A stretch of DNA of 64,000 nt from Desulfotomaculum nigrificans DSM 574. GTDB taxonomy: Bacteria; Bacillota; Desulfotomaculia; Desulfotomaculales; Desulfotomaculaceae. The stretch lies in the NCBI RefSeq assembly GCF_000189755.2, contig NZ_KI912183.1, positions 932,257-996,256 of the forward strand, read 5' to 3'. This document shows, one piece after another, positions 44,799 to 54,089 of this stretch (position 1 is its first letter; each line of letters starts with the position of its first letter). The position numbers and the translations under genes are program-made. Below the pieces are notes generated by a model. That model worked only from the letters and a program-made list of their open reading frames with translations. It did not search any database and was not told the origin of the DNA.

Positions 44799-46862
44799 TC
44801 AAGACAGACTGAACCTAACGTTGAAAGTAGTTCCCGCCGGACCAGTCTCTACATCAATAGTAGCGTTGTGACGATTAGCAATCCCGTAACAAACAGCCAA
44901 ACCAAGACCGGTGCCGTTTTCCTTGGTGGTAACAAAAGGAGTACCTAATTTTTTAATTACCTCTGGTTTAATTCCTGGCCCTTGATCCTTTACTGCTAAA
45001 ACCACCTGTTCCCCGTCCTTAAAGGTTTTAACTGTCAAGGTGCCACCCTCTGGCATAGCCTCCAGGCCGTTACGAACCAGGTTAAGGATCAACTGGTTAA
45101 TTTCTTTCCGGTTAAGCAACAGATTAGGAATATCAGTCAGTTTCACTTCTATATTCTTGGCCATATGGATGGCATCGGCCGTAATTAATGGCTCTATATC
45201 TTTAATTATAGTATTCAAATTATTTGATTCTAACTCGGTCTTGTTCTTTCTGGCCAGGGAAAGATACTCAGTGATAATGGAATTGGCCCGGTCTAACTCG
45301 TCAATCATCAACTGAAAGTATTCCTTGTGCTTAGTACTATCCTCTTTTCCCTTCATTAATTGCAGAAAACCACGCACGGTGGTCAGAGGATTTCTTACTT
45401 CATGGGCAATGCCGGCAGCCATTTTTCCCAATAGACCTAAGCTGTCCAGTCTTTGCATTTCCTCCTGGGTACGTTTTTTCTCGGTAATGTCCACTCCCAT
45501 TTTTAAAACCAGCGGGGTACCATCCACAGAAAAATAACGTTCGTAGATGTCATATACCCGGTCCCCGTAAAATTGCTGTTCCCAATGAAAAGGACTTCTG
45601 GTTTCTAACACCATAGCTGTGGGGCAGTTTTCACAGGGTTCTGTTCTTCCCGCCATAATCTCATAACAGCACCGATTGGCCGGTTCACCGTAAAACTGAC
45701 GAAAATTATGATTGGCAAAGTGAATGGTAAAGTCCGGTTTTTGCAACCAGACAATACCCGGTAGTCCATCAATAAGTGATAAAAGCTTGTGTTGTTGCAT
45801 TTCTATGGCCGCGGCCATCTCGTCAAAGGCCCGGGCCAATTGACCAAACTCTCCCTTGTAAGTTAATCCGGTACGATAGCTCATGTTACCGGCTGCCAGT
45901 TGCTGGGTCATTTTTACCAGGGAATTCACCGGTCGCAGAATAAACAGATGGTAGATCAACCAAATACCAGCGAAAATTACACCTAATAATAACCCCAGTT
46001 CCAGATAGGTGTGAATGATTGTATGGTTAACTTGGGCTAAAACAACTTCCTTAGGAATGCCGGCACTTATATAAACCCCGTGGGAGTCTCCCAAGGGCTT
46101 GAAGGCATAGAGCCGCGTGATGCCGTCAAGACCGGACCCCTCAGTTATGCCCTCCCCTGCTTTGGTCCGAATAGCTTTCATGGTGGTTGACTCCGGCACA
46201 TACTCCCCAACCCATTTGTCACCGTCAGGAAAGCGGGCCAGTATAATCCCCCGGCGGTCTAACACACTTAAAGTTGATCCCGGGGGTAAATCCACTTTAT
46301 TAATCTTTTTTTCCAGCCAGGCCAAGTCTACTGCAGCAACCAGAATTGCCTTAAGTTGACCGTCGCTGCCCTTCACCGGGTAGCCAAAATGAATGATGGG
46401 CTTTCGGGTGATATACCCAATACTGTATTCTCCCACCGAAAACCTACCCGTTTGTAGGACTAATTGGAAAAATGCATATCCTGCAACATTAAAGGTACTT
46501 GTAAAAGGCAACGCACTACTAATAATATCTCCCTTTAGGTTAAGCATGGCGATATTTGTGTAATGCGGTTGTTTGGTTAAGAATTGAGTAAACAGCTGGT
46601 GGCAGTCCGCTGCATCCATATTACGCACCTCAGGTAGACGGGCCAGCATTTCCAGCAACTGACGTGTTTCCTGGATTAACATTTCATGATCGGATGCCAC
46701 CATCCGCACCACCTGCATTGCCTCCATATGGGCATGAACAGTTGCCGCCTTTTGCTGCTCCTTAAATGTGTGTATCATCATGTCGGCAACTGAAAATAAA
46801 GTTATGAGCATTAAGATAAAAAAACGGGTTCCTAAACCAGAAAAATGGCAAATTTTGCGCAT
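44799..46862 (-). CDS. Membrane sensor histidine kinase (dCache-HAMP-PAS)
   Basis: A 687-residue kinase. A first membrane helix (about 12-30) is followed by an extracellular double-Cache sensor (about 40-290), a second helix (about 295-320), HAMP (320-375), a PAS domain (about 380-490) with a cysteine-rich insert (RCCYEI, CENCPTAM), HisKA with phospho-acceptor H in AAGIAHEVRNPL, and an HATPase domain (NLVRNGLEAM, DQGPGI, GTGLGLAV). No response regulator is adjacent. ATG 46862 follows AAAGGTGA. Confidence 0.92.
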   Translation of the reverse strand: MRKICHFSGLGTRFFILMLITLFSVADMMIHTFKEQQKAATVHAHMEAMQVVRMVASDHEMLIQETRQLLEMLARLPEVRNMDAADCHQLFTQFLTKQPHYTNIAMLNLKGDIISSALPFTSTFNVAGYAFFQLVLQTGRFSVGEYSIGYITRKPIIHFGYPVKGSDGQLKAILVAAVDLAWLEKKINKVDLPPGSTLSVLDRRGIILARFPDGDKWVGEYVPESTTMKAIRTKAGEGITEGSGLDGITRLYAFKPLGDSHGVYISAGIPKEVVLAQVNHTIIHTYLELGLLLGVIFAGIWLIYHLFILRPVNSLVKMTQQLAAGNMSYRTGLTYKGEFGQLARAFDEMAAAIEMQQHKLLSLIDGLPGIVWLQKPDFTIHFANHNFRQFYGEPANRCCYEIMAGRTEPCENCPTAMVLETRSPFHWEQQFYGDRVYDIYERYFSVDGTPLVLKMGVDITEKKRTQEEMQRLDSLGLLGKMAAGIAHEVRNPLTTVRGFLQLMKGKEDSTKHKEYFQLMIDELDRANSIITEYLSLARKNKTELESNNLNTIIKDIEPLITADAIHMAKNIEVKLTDIPNLLLNRKEINQLILNLVRNGLEAMPEGGTLTVKTFKDGEQVVLAVKDQGPGIKPEVIKKLGTPFVTTKENGTGLGLAVCYGIANRHNATIDVETGPAGTTFNVRFSLS

Positions 46863-47043
46863 AACGTCACCTTTAATGTTCTTTGTTCTTTGAAAAACAT
46901 AGAACACAAATTACCAAATATGGATATCTGAGTGTTCGACATAAAATAATTAAGCCCTGCTTTTTTTGTAAAAAGTATTAGTTGTAAAAAGTATTAACGG
47001 TTTAAAAAACTGAATTAGCCACCAAACCAGTCAGATAAAAAAA

Positions 47044-47061
47044 TCACCCCACATTGGGTGA
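47044..47061. terminator. Short terminator of the stalk-domain gene
   Basis: TCACCC (47044-47049) pairs with GGGTGA (47056-47061), with an A7 run upstream that becomes T7 on the minus strand. Confidence 0.65.
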
Positions 47062-47067
47062 AATAAT

Positions 47068-47853
47068 TTAGTTCGGCAGCCAAACTGTTACATCGGTCAA
47101 GATCCCCTGATCAAAGGTAAAAATCATACTCCAAACAAAACCTGAATGGGGAGCGAACGGTGACCAGTAGGTGATGGTGCCTGTGCCGTTAATATCAATA
47201 TCATCATTTTGGGGCATACCGTAAGTCTGATAAACCTTTTGCAGGGTATCCCCTAACCGGATACCCCTGGGCGTTTCCCCGTTTGACTTCATCACCAGGG
47301 ACAACCCGGATTCATCTGCTGGGTCGGGCATAAAGTTAGGGTCTTCTTGCTCCAGGTATATGACATCCTCCGGTTTAAGCAAGGAAAAAGTGGTGACCCA
47401 GATGGTTGGTTCGTCCAAAAAATCAGCCGAGTAATAAACATTTTTTCCCAGTACTTCGGTGACAAACCGCAGAGGTACAAAGGTAACCCCACCCATTTCC
47501 CTTGGCGGTAAATCCAGTGGTAGGGGGAGATTATTCACCCGGGCCACGGGGTCACCAATTTTTAACACAATATGCCGGGTGGCCTTAGATATTTCTATCT
47601 TCTGGCTGGCACTGTCCCAGAAAACCTGGTAATTTAATTGTTCACACAGGGCCCTGAGGGGAATCAGGGTGCGCCCATTTTCCATGATCGGGGGGACATC
47701 AAAATGCATATAATCAGGATATCCATCCGCAAAGCCTTCATCGACAATCACCTTAGGAATAACACCGGCCTCTGCATTAAATGCTAAAGGCAGGCTTAAA
47801 CTTAATAGGGTTGCCGCAAGGACAATAAGTAAGACCAGCAACCGTTTACTCAC
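47068..47853 (-). CDS. Exported copper-amine-oxidase-N (stalk) domain protein
   Basis: A 261-residue exported protein with a signal peptide (about 1-28, ending FNAEAG). Residues about 50-140 form a stalk domain (GRTLIPLRALCEQLNYQVFW and TFVPLRFVTEVLGK). The C-terminal 100 residues form a second, unrecognised domain (IRLGDTLQKVYQTYG). Stalk domains support wall-bound proteins in Firmicutes; no enzyme domain is attached. GTG 47853 follows AGGAGGGG. Confidence 0.83.
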   Translation of the reverse strand: MSKRLLVLLIVLAATLLSLSLPLAFNAEAGVIPKVIVDEGFADGYPDYMHFDVPPIMENGRTLIPLRALCEQLNYQVFWDSASQKIEISKATRHIVLKIGDPVARVNNLPLPLDLPPREMGGVTFVPLRFVTEVLGKNVYYSADFLDEPTIWVTTFSLLKPEDVIYLEQEDPNFMPDPADESGLSLVMKSNGETPRGIRLGDTLQKVYQTYGMPQNDDIDINGTGTITYWSPFAPHSGFVWSMIFTFDQGILTDVTVWLPN

Positions 47854-47977
47854 CTGTTTACCCCTCCTATATTTAAAACTAAACAATAAATTATATGCCG
47901 GAGAGAAAAAAATATTACCATATTTTAGTAAAATATAAAATTTGCCTATGATTTTCATAGGCTCAAAGCATTAAAAA

Positions 47978-48015
47978 ATAGCTAGCAGGGTTTATAGGCA
48001 AAACCTGCTAGCTAT
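47978..48015 (-). terminator. Terminator of the flavin oxidoreductase gene
   Basis: ATAGCTAGCAGG (47978-47989) pairs perfectly with CCTGCTAGCTAT (48004-48015); on the minus strand T6 follows. Confidence 0.9.
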
Positions 48016-48034
48016 CTTTTACTCTTTAAAATTA

Positions 48035-49051
48035 TCACACCAGCTTAGAACGTAAATATGGCTCCGGCCAGGTTATATCTTCTCGCAGGATAAAGGCAGC
48101 ATGCAGCGGCCAGTAGGGGTTTCTTAACAATTCCCGGCCGATGTAGACCAGGTCAACGCCGGATTTAACTATTTGTTCCGCCTGCAGCGGGTCGTTCACT
48201 AACCCGCCACCTATTACAGGTAAGCCGGTTTTTTCTTTAATGGTAATGGCATAGGGGATTTGATAGCTGGGATAGCTCTTGGGCGCCACCGGGGTCACCC
48301 CACCGGAGCTGACATTCACCAGATCAATACCGATATCCTTCACCAAGTTAAGCATTTGAGCCATATCCTCCGGGGTATTGCCGCCGGGTTCAATGTCATG
48401 GGCGGAAACCCGCACTATCAGAGGCATGTCATTAGGCAGCACCCCTTTTACTGCTTTTAATACTTCCCCCAAAAACCGTACCCGGTTCTCCGGGCTACCG
48501 CCGTATTCATCCTGACGCTTATTCGTTAAAGGAGATAAAAATTCACTGATTAAATAACCGTGGGCGCCGTGGATCTCAATGGCATCAAAACCTGCAGTCA
48601 CGGCCCGTCGGGCAGCCGCCGCAAAGAGACCGACAATTTCTTTAATTTCATCCCTGCTCAGTTCCCTGGGAGTACGGTACTTGTCGCTGTAAGCAATGGC
48701 TGAAGGGCCCACCGGATCTAAATACTCCACTTCACTTTTACGGCCGGCGTGATTTAGCTGAATGGCTATTTTACTGCCGTTGGCATGGACGGCGTCAACA
48801 ATTCTTTTAATACCCGCCACCTGCCCGTCATGCCAGAGACCCAAATCCCGGGATGTTATGCGTCCCCGGTCCTCTACCCCGGTGGCTTCCATGATGATCA
48901 GTCCTACCTGGCCAATGGCCCTGGTAGCATAGTGAATAAAATGCCAATCATTGGCCAGCGCTTCTTTGTCCGCCCGGTACATACACATGGGGGGCATGAC
49001 AATGCGGTTCTTGAGAGTCAGGTTTTTCACTGTAAAATCTGAAAACAGCAT
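48035..49051 (-). CDS. NADH:flavin oxidoreductase, YqjM/NamA-type old yellow enzyme
   Basis: A 338-residue FMN TIM-barrel ene-reductase. The YqjM-type cysteine is in MPPMCMY, the substrate-binding histidines in EIHGAHGYLISEFLSP, and the FMN phosphate contact in PVIGGG and VYIGRELL. It reduces activated C=C bonds with NAD(P)H; the natural substrate is unknown. ATG 49051 follows GGAGGT. No extra Fe-S domain is present, so it is not of the 2,4-dienoyl-CoA reductase type. Confidence 0.92.
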   Translation of the reverse strand: MLFSDFTVKNLTLKNRIVMPPMCMYRADKEALANDWHFIHYATRAIGQVGLIIMEATGVEDRGRITSRDLGLWHDGQVAGIKRIVDAVHANGSKIAIQLNHAGRKSEVEYLDPVGPSAIAYSDKYRTPRELSRDEIKEIVGLFAAAARRAVTAGFDAIEIHGAHGYLISEFLSPLTNKRQDEYGGSPENRVRFLGEVLKAVKGVLPNDMPLIVRVSAHDIEPGGNTPEDMAQMLNLVKDIGIDLVNVSSGGVTPVAPKSYPSYQIPYAITIKEKTGLPVIGGGLVNDPLQAEQIVKSGVDLVYIGRELLRNPYWPLHAAFILREDITWPEPYLRSKLV

Positions 49052-49110
49052 GACTGATACCTCCATTTATGTATTTTTCTTACCTTAATTATTGATTCCC
49101 ATTTCCGGCT

Positions 49111-50055
49111 TCATTCAAACAATTTAGGGATACACTGGTAGAAACGCCTGGCCAGCCCTTCAATCTCATCCCGGTGCACCAAAGGTTTTAGCCACTCCGG
49201 TGGTATCTCTCGGTAACCATAATACACTCCGGCCAAACCGCCGGTTACCGCTCCAACGGTATCGGTGTCCTCTCCCAGGTTGACGGCCGCCAGCAGGGTA
49301 TGTCGAAAGTCGTTCTGGTTCAAAAGACACCACAGAGCGGCCTCCAGTGTATCCACCACATAACCGCTGGATTTAATTTCATCCTCTGGCAACCCGATTA
49401 ACCGGCCGTTTAACACCCGCTCAAAACTGACAATTTCCGGGGCCAGGAGCGATCTCTGCAGTTGACCTTTTATCCGCCGCATATCTTCGTAGGCGGTGGC
49501 CGGGTCTTTACCGGCCAGTAATTCCTTGACCATCAGGGCATAGATACAACAGGCTAACTGGCTGCGCGGGTGCCCATGGGTGATTCGTGATACTTCACAG
49601 GTTTTGGCCAGCATTTCCTCCACCGGTGCATTGGCAAAATATAGGGCTGCCGGTAAAATCCGCATTAGCGACCCGTTACCGTTATGCCGCTCCCCCGCCG
49701 GACCTGCCTCCAAAGGGGGCACCCCCTGGATTAACCGTTCCATTGCCTGGCTGGTAGCCCGGCCAATATCAAAGGCCCGGCCAAAGGGGGTCCAGTAACC
49801 ATCCCGATACCAGCGCACAAATCGGCAGCTTATATCCTGAGGGTCATAGCCTACCTCACACAGACTCTCTGCCAAGCATAAAGTCAGCGAACTGTCATCC
49901 GACCAAGTACCGGGTGGTAAGGTACCATAACCGGTCATACCTGTAACAGGCTGCTGCCTTACCTCCGCCCGGCTAAGAAACTGCACCGGTAGTCCCAGGG
50001 CATCTCCCACCACTACCCCCAGCAAACCGCCTATAATCCTGTCTTTTAACAGCAA
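49111..50055 (-). CDS. ADP-ribosylglycohydrolase (DraG/ARH family)
   Basis: A protein of about 314 residues that removes ADP-ribose from proteins or small molecules. Dinuclear metal site motifs are present: GLLGVVVGDALGLP with WSDDSSLTLC near the N terminus and GEDTDTVGAVTGGLAG near the C terminus. The start is uncertain: TTG 50055 lies 8 nt after GGGAAG; GTG 50064 and TTG 50076 are alternatives. No nitrogenase or DraT gene is near, so this is a stand-alone ADP-ribose hydrolase; a sirtuin lies 0.9 kb away and a macrodomain protein 13 kb away. Confidence 0.88.
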   Translation of the reverse strand: MLLKDRIIGGLLGVVVGDALGLPVQFLSRAEVRQQPVTGMTGYGTLPPGTWSDDSSLTLCLAESLCEVGYDPQDISCRFVRWYRDGYWTPFGRAFDIGRATSQAMERLIQGVPPLEAGPAGERHNGNGSLMRILPAALYFANAPVEEMLAKTCEVSRITHGHPRSQLACCIYALMVKELLAGKDPATAYEDMRRIKGQLQRSLLAPEIVSFERVLNGRLIGLPEDEIKSSGYVVDTLEAALWCLLNQNDFRHTLLAAVNLGEDTDTVGAVTGGLAGVYYGYREIPPEWLKPLVHRDEIEGLARRFYQCIPKLFE

Positions 50056-50119
50056 TTTAATCACTTCCCCAACCAACCAATATTATCGACTGGAGGCTAT
50101 CTGCTTCCTTAATGCAATT

Positions 50120-50854
50120 TTAACCGATACTAATCAGCCAGGCTACTATCCATATGGTAAACCAGAGGGAATTAACTATTTCTATCTGGCCTATCCGTAG
50201 TGGGGTTAGATCCCGGCCGCCGTAACAGATGGCCCGTCCCATGCTGGGCAGAAAGGCCAGGGTTAGGGGTAAACCACCGGTTAACAATAATGGTAACACC
50301 GTTAACAAGACATGGTAGCTCCAGGACAGATAACGGAATTGCCGGTTGTTTTTTTCCCGGATCATGGTTTTTACAAAAAACACACTGCCCATAAAGAACA
50401 GGATACAAATTAAATAGACCAGCCAGGATTTTTCCGTCCAAACACCCCCCGCCCCAATGTAGCTGCTGGCCACACCTCCCAAGGACAGCTCGGCTACGGC
50501 ACAGAAATCATTAAAGAGAGCCCGCTCCTGCCTGCGCCGGGCATAATAAACATTTATCAGTAGTAACGGCAGGATTAGCGGCACCAGCCACAGAATACCT
50601 GGATAACGAAGTAGCGGTCCCGTAAGCCAGGCCCCGGCAGCTAAGGCATAAATAACTAACCATTTTAGATAATGTACATTGTTTTTAGGCTGACGTACCG
50701 TCATCATTAAGGGGTAGGAGCATAGATAGAGAGAAAACCAGCCCAAAAACAAAGGTATGTGCCACCAATTGAACCCATACACCGCCCCGCCAATGATAAA
50801 GGGCACCGCCAGCATAGCCCAGGCGCCGTGTTCTCGGGGCATTAATAACTTCAT
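50120..50854 (-). CDS. YwiC-like membrane protein
   Basis: A 244-residue integral membrane protein with about eight helices and the N-terminal signature MPREHGAWAMLAVPFIIG, typical of the YwiC-like family; an inner motif LFNDFCAVAELSLGG follows. Function is unproven. ATG 50854 follows GAGGTGA. It is divergent from the sirtuin gene. Confidence 0.83.
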   Translation of the reverse strand: MKLLMPREHGAWAMLAVPFIIGGAVYGFNWWHIPLFLGWFSLYLCSYPLMMTVRQPKNNVHYLKWLVIYALAAGAWLTGPLLRYPGILWLVPLILPLLLINVYYARRRQERALFNDFCAVAELSLGGVASSYIGAGGVWTEKSWLVYLICILFFMGSVFFVKTMIREKNNRQFRYLSWSYHVLLTVLPLLLTGGLPLTLAFLPSMGRAICYGGRDLTPLRIGQIEIVNSLWFTIWIVAWLISIG

Positions 50855-50934
50855 GCGGTTCACCTCATACAGAAGTATATCGCAATGCATTAGCGGTGTA
50901 TGTGATCTATCTTACTGAAGGAGGGAAATAACGC

Positions 50935-51693
50935 GTGAAAGAGAATGAGTTAAGCTACCAGGCGAGAGTTCACCACCTGGTGCAATTAATCAAAGAATCG
51001 GGCAAAACCGTGGCCTTGACCGGTGCCGGAGCCAGCACTGAGAGCGGTATCCCGGATTTTCGTAGTCAAGACAGCGGCCTATGGAATCAAGTTGACCCGC
51101 AAAAGAGCGTCAGTATCCGAGCTTTGAAAAAAGACCCTCAATCATTTTACCGGTTTAACTTTCAATGGTGGGATGTTTGTTTACAGGCCAAACCCAACGC
51201 CTGCCACCATAGTTTAGCCAGACTGGAGGAGCAGGGCTGGCTCTTAGGGGTGATTACACAAAATATTGATGGTCTGCACCAGCGGGCCGGATCCCAGCGG
51301 GTGTGGGAAGTGCACGGACACCTGCGCTCCTGCCATTGCCTGCATTGCGGTCGCATGTTTGATTTGGCCCGGCTAAAGGTAGAATATCACTGTACCTGCG
51401 GAGGATTGCTGCGGCCTGATGTGGTACTCTTCGGCGATGCCATGCCGGAGGATTATTATACCGCCGAACAGGTGCTGTCCGGCTGCCAGTTGTTACTGGT
51501 CATAGGTTCCAGCCTGCAGGTGCAGCCGGTGGCTGGGTTACCTCGCCTGGCTCGCCGGGTGGTGATCATTAACCACGACCCCACACCCTGGGATGAGTCC
51601 GCTGAGCTGGTGTTCCGGGAGTCCGCCGGTCAGGTACTGGCGGATGTGGTTAAACAGCTTGGTAACAACACTGGCCCCTATTACACCGGGTAA
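50935..51693 (+). CDS. NAD-dependent protein deacylase (sirtuin, CobB/SIR2)
   Basis: A 252-residue class III deacylase. Motifs: ALTGAGASTESGIPDFRS, catalytic histidine in WEVHGHL with TQNIDGLH before it, and a zinc site with CLHC and a CTC motif. It removes acyl groups from lysines using NAD+. GTG 50935 follows GAAGGAGGG. One possible link is regulation of acyl-CoA producing enzymes; the window does not show a target. Confidence 0.94.
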   Translation: MKENELSYQARVHHLVQLIKESGKTVALTGAGASTESGIPDFRSQDSGLWNQVDPQKSVSIRALKKDPQSFYRFNFQWWDVCLQAKPNACHHSLARLEEQGWLLGVITQNIDGLHQRAGSQRVWEVHGHLRSCHCLHCGRMFDLARLKVEYHCTCGGLLRPDVVLFGDAMPEDYYTAEQVLSGCQLLLVIGSSLQVQPVAGLPRLARRVVIINHDPTPWDESAELVFRESAGQVLADVVKQLGNNTGPYYTG

Positions 51694-51710
51694 GGTTTGT
51701 TTTGCTCCTT

Positions 51711-52448
51711 TTAATATTCGACTTCCAGTAAATATAATCCCTTAGCCGGGGCAGTGGGGCCGGCAGCGCTGCGATCTTTTTTAGATAAAATCTCCTTCAC
51801 CTGCTCCGGTCTCATGTGGCCCAGCCCCACCTCCACCAGGGTGCCCACAATAATGCGCACCATGTTATGTAAAAACCCGTTGCCATGCACCGTAATTTTA
51901 ATCAGCGGATCCTTTTTTACAATGTCAATGGCGTAAATGGTCTTAACGCTGGATTTCTTCTTGGATTTAGACGCCCGGAAACTGGCAAAATCATGTTCAC
52001 CAATGAGAAAAGCGGCAGCCTTTTGCATGGCCTTAATCTGTAAAGGCTCCGGTACATGATGTACAAACTTTCTCCGAAATGGGTCATGGTATTTATGATT
52101 CCATATTTTATATAGGTATTTTTTAGATTTAACATTGTACCGGGCGTGAAACCTATCAGATACTTCCTCCACCCTGGTAACCACGATATCTTCCGGTAGG
52201 TAATGATACAGATAGTCCATAATTTCGCCGGTGGACATGTTACTGTTAGTCTTAAAATTGGCCACCTGGGCCAGCGCGTGTACCCCCGTATCGGTGCGTC
52301 CGGAGCCAAATATTTCAATTTCCTCACCGGTCATCCTGGACAGTACGGCTTCAATCTTTCCCTGGATGGTCACATCCGTATCCCCCAGCCGCTGCCACCC
52401 CCTATACCGGGAACCATCATATTGTATGGTCAGCTTGATATTCCTCAC
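51711..52448 (-). CDS. truA: tRNA pseudouridine synthase A
   Basis: A 245-residue enzyme forming pseudouridine at tRNA positions 38-40. The catalytic aspartate lies in GSGRTDTGVHA; IQYDGSRYRGWQ and GNGFLHNMVRIIVG are the other family motifs. ATG/GTG 52448 follows GAGGGGGG. It converges with the sirtuin gene without an obvious strong terminator between them. Confidence 0.96.
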   Translation of the reverse strand: MRNIKLTIQYDGSRYRGWQRLGDTDVTIQGKIEAVLSRMTGEEIEIFGSGRTDTGVHALAQVANFKTNSNMSTGEIMDYLYHYLPEDIVVTRVEEVSDRFHARYNVKSKKYLYKIWNHKYHDPFRRKFVHHVPEPLQIKAMQKAAAFLIGEHDFASFRASKSKKKSSVKTIYAIDIVKKDPLIKITVHGNGFLHNMVRIIVGTLVEVGLGHMRPEQVKEILSKKDRSAAGPTAPAKGLYLLEVEY

Positions 52449-52669
52449 TTGTACCCCCCTCTCGCCATTACCTCCACTGGGAATTTTATCAAAATTATTA
52501 TAAATTTAGACATGTATAGCCGAAGTCCTTTTAACTGGAATATTTCTAAATCGGAAATTCATTTGTACCTGTATAACCCTATGGTGGTTAACGATTACTT
52601 GCCCATCTGCCATTATTTAATGCTTTGCTTAGCTCGCTTTCCTGGTACAATAAACATAGGGTGAGAATA

Positions 52670-53314
52670 ATGATACAGTACAGAAGTTGGGCAGAAGTTC
52701 CCGCCTACCTGAAAACAAAAATGAAACTGGAAAAACTGGGCCTAATGCCTAAATATATTGATTCCCCGGATGCCGCCATTGTGGTTTATGACCGTCACGG
52801 TTATAAGCGCTACTACCTGTATGATATAGACCGGTGTATTCCCATACCCAATTATACTGCTCCCTCAGCTGATGCAGAGAATATTGAGATGACCACGGAA
52901 AATTTAGCCGAGGCCCTTTATGTGGTAAATAAATTTGCCAAAAAGATGCGGGATCAAAAGAAATATAATTACGATGCAGGCCAGCATGATATGGTCAAGC
53001 AGTCTAGAATAAAAGAGCAGGAGTTATATGATTTAAAGGAAAAAGTATTATCCAAAATGCTGGCCGAAGAGCGAGCCAGAATACTGGGGATTCATAAACA
53101 AACAGTGGAAAACAAACAGGGTGAACTGTGGGAAAATCACCTTTTATTAATTGCGGCAGGGGATTACGACTTCCACCGCCCGGCCAGGGCCAAAGACATT
53201 GACAAGTATCCTTACCTGGGTGAAATAGACATTATCCCCGCCGATAAAAAGAGGGCTACCAAATTACTGTTTGCTGAATCATTTAAGCTGCTGCAAAAGT
53301 ACTTAGAAAACTAA
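52670..53314 (+). CDS. Uncharacterised 214-aa protein with coiled-coil centre
   Basis: A soluble 214-residue protein. The N-terminal 60 residues (SWAEVPAYLKTKMKLEKLGL, then VVYDRHGYKRYYLYD) resemble a module also seen in YkyB-like Bacillus proteins. The centre (about 110-150) is charged and helical, suggesting a coiled coil; the C terminus (GEIDIIPADKKRATKL) is not recognised. ATG 52670 follows GGGTGAG. Function unknown. Confidence 0.7.
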   Translation: MIQYRSWAEVPAYLKTKMKLEKLGLMPKYIDSPDAAIVVYDRHGYKRYYLYDIDRCIPIPNYTAPSADAENIEMTTENLAEALYVVNKFAKKMRDQKKYNYDAGQHDMVKQSRIKEQELYDLKEKVLSKMLAEERARILGIHKQTVENKQGELWENHLLLIAAGDYDFHRPARAKDIDKYPYLGEIDIIPADKKRATKLLFAESFKLLQKYLEN

Positions 53315-53329
53315 CTTTATAAACAAACT

Positions 53330-53362
53330 AAAAGGCACCCTGCTAAATACAGGGCCGCCTTT
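53330..53362. terminator. Bidirectional terminator
   Basis: AAAAGGC-CCCTG (53330-53341) pairs with CAGGG-GCCTTT (53350-53362) with a small bulge, between converging genes. Confidence 0.75.
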
Positions 53363-53366
53363 CACG

Positions 53367-53834
53367 TTAATTACGCCTGATGGGGTCAGCGTTTCTAATG
53401 ACAAATATAAATATTGGGTAAAGAAACGGTAGAATAATACCTATAACTGTCATAATCACGGCATGGTGGCTATACTTGCGGAAGAGATTATAAGTCACCA
53501 TGACCCAGAAGATGTAAAAAAGGATATTAGTTATCGTTCCGATAACAGGGATAAGTCCTAAAACAATTGCGGCAATGGGAATAATAACCAGCACCCACTC
53601 CAACCGGGGGATGACCCAACTGCCTACTTTCATTTGACCAATCAACTTGCCAATGATATAGTTTTGTAAAATAGGTATAAAGGAAAACCAGCTATTTTCT
53701 ACCTTTGCCCTTTCCGCCATGCGATACAAGCCAAAAGCATACAACAGGTAAAGCCCCAAACCAATACCCATGGTTACCATAGCAATGGTACCATAAAGAG
53801 CAAGTAACAAACCCAGGGCATTGACATCTGACAT
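53367..53834 (-). CDS. Small polytopic membrane protein (DUF5684-like)
   Basis: A 155-residue membrane protein with four or five helices and the motif WFSFIPILQNYIIGKL, found in small membrane proteins of the DUF5684 kind, sometimes next to signal peptidases. No catalytic residues are recognised. ATG 53834 follows GGGAGGGG. Confidence 0.7.
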   Translation of the reverse strand: MSDVNALGLLLALYGTIAMVTMGIGLGLYLLYAFGLYRMAERAKVENSWFSFIPILQNYIIGKLIGQMKVGSWVIPRLEWVLVIIPIAAIVLGLIPVIGTITNILFYIFWVMVTYNLFRKYSHHAVIMTVIGIILPFLYPIFIFVIRNADPIRRN

Positions 53835-54089
53835 CCAAATCCCCTCCCTAATTTTTTCAATGGCTCCCTACCCGCATCCCACCTTTCTGGCATTTTTAGC
53901 ATCACCGATGAAACCACTTTGGACGATGTATAAGACATAATATGTTAATTATGATGCAATGTGACATTATATTCCTTTCTGTGATAAAAATTTCTATTAG
54001 CGTAAGATTAGAGGAATCATGGTCACCCTTAACGAAGATAAGTTGATATAACTCATGTGGGATTACTTTTATGAAAGGGATGTTAGGCA

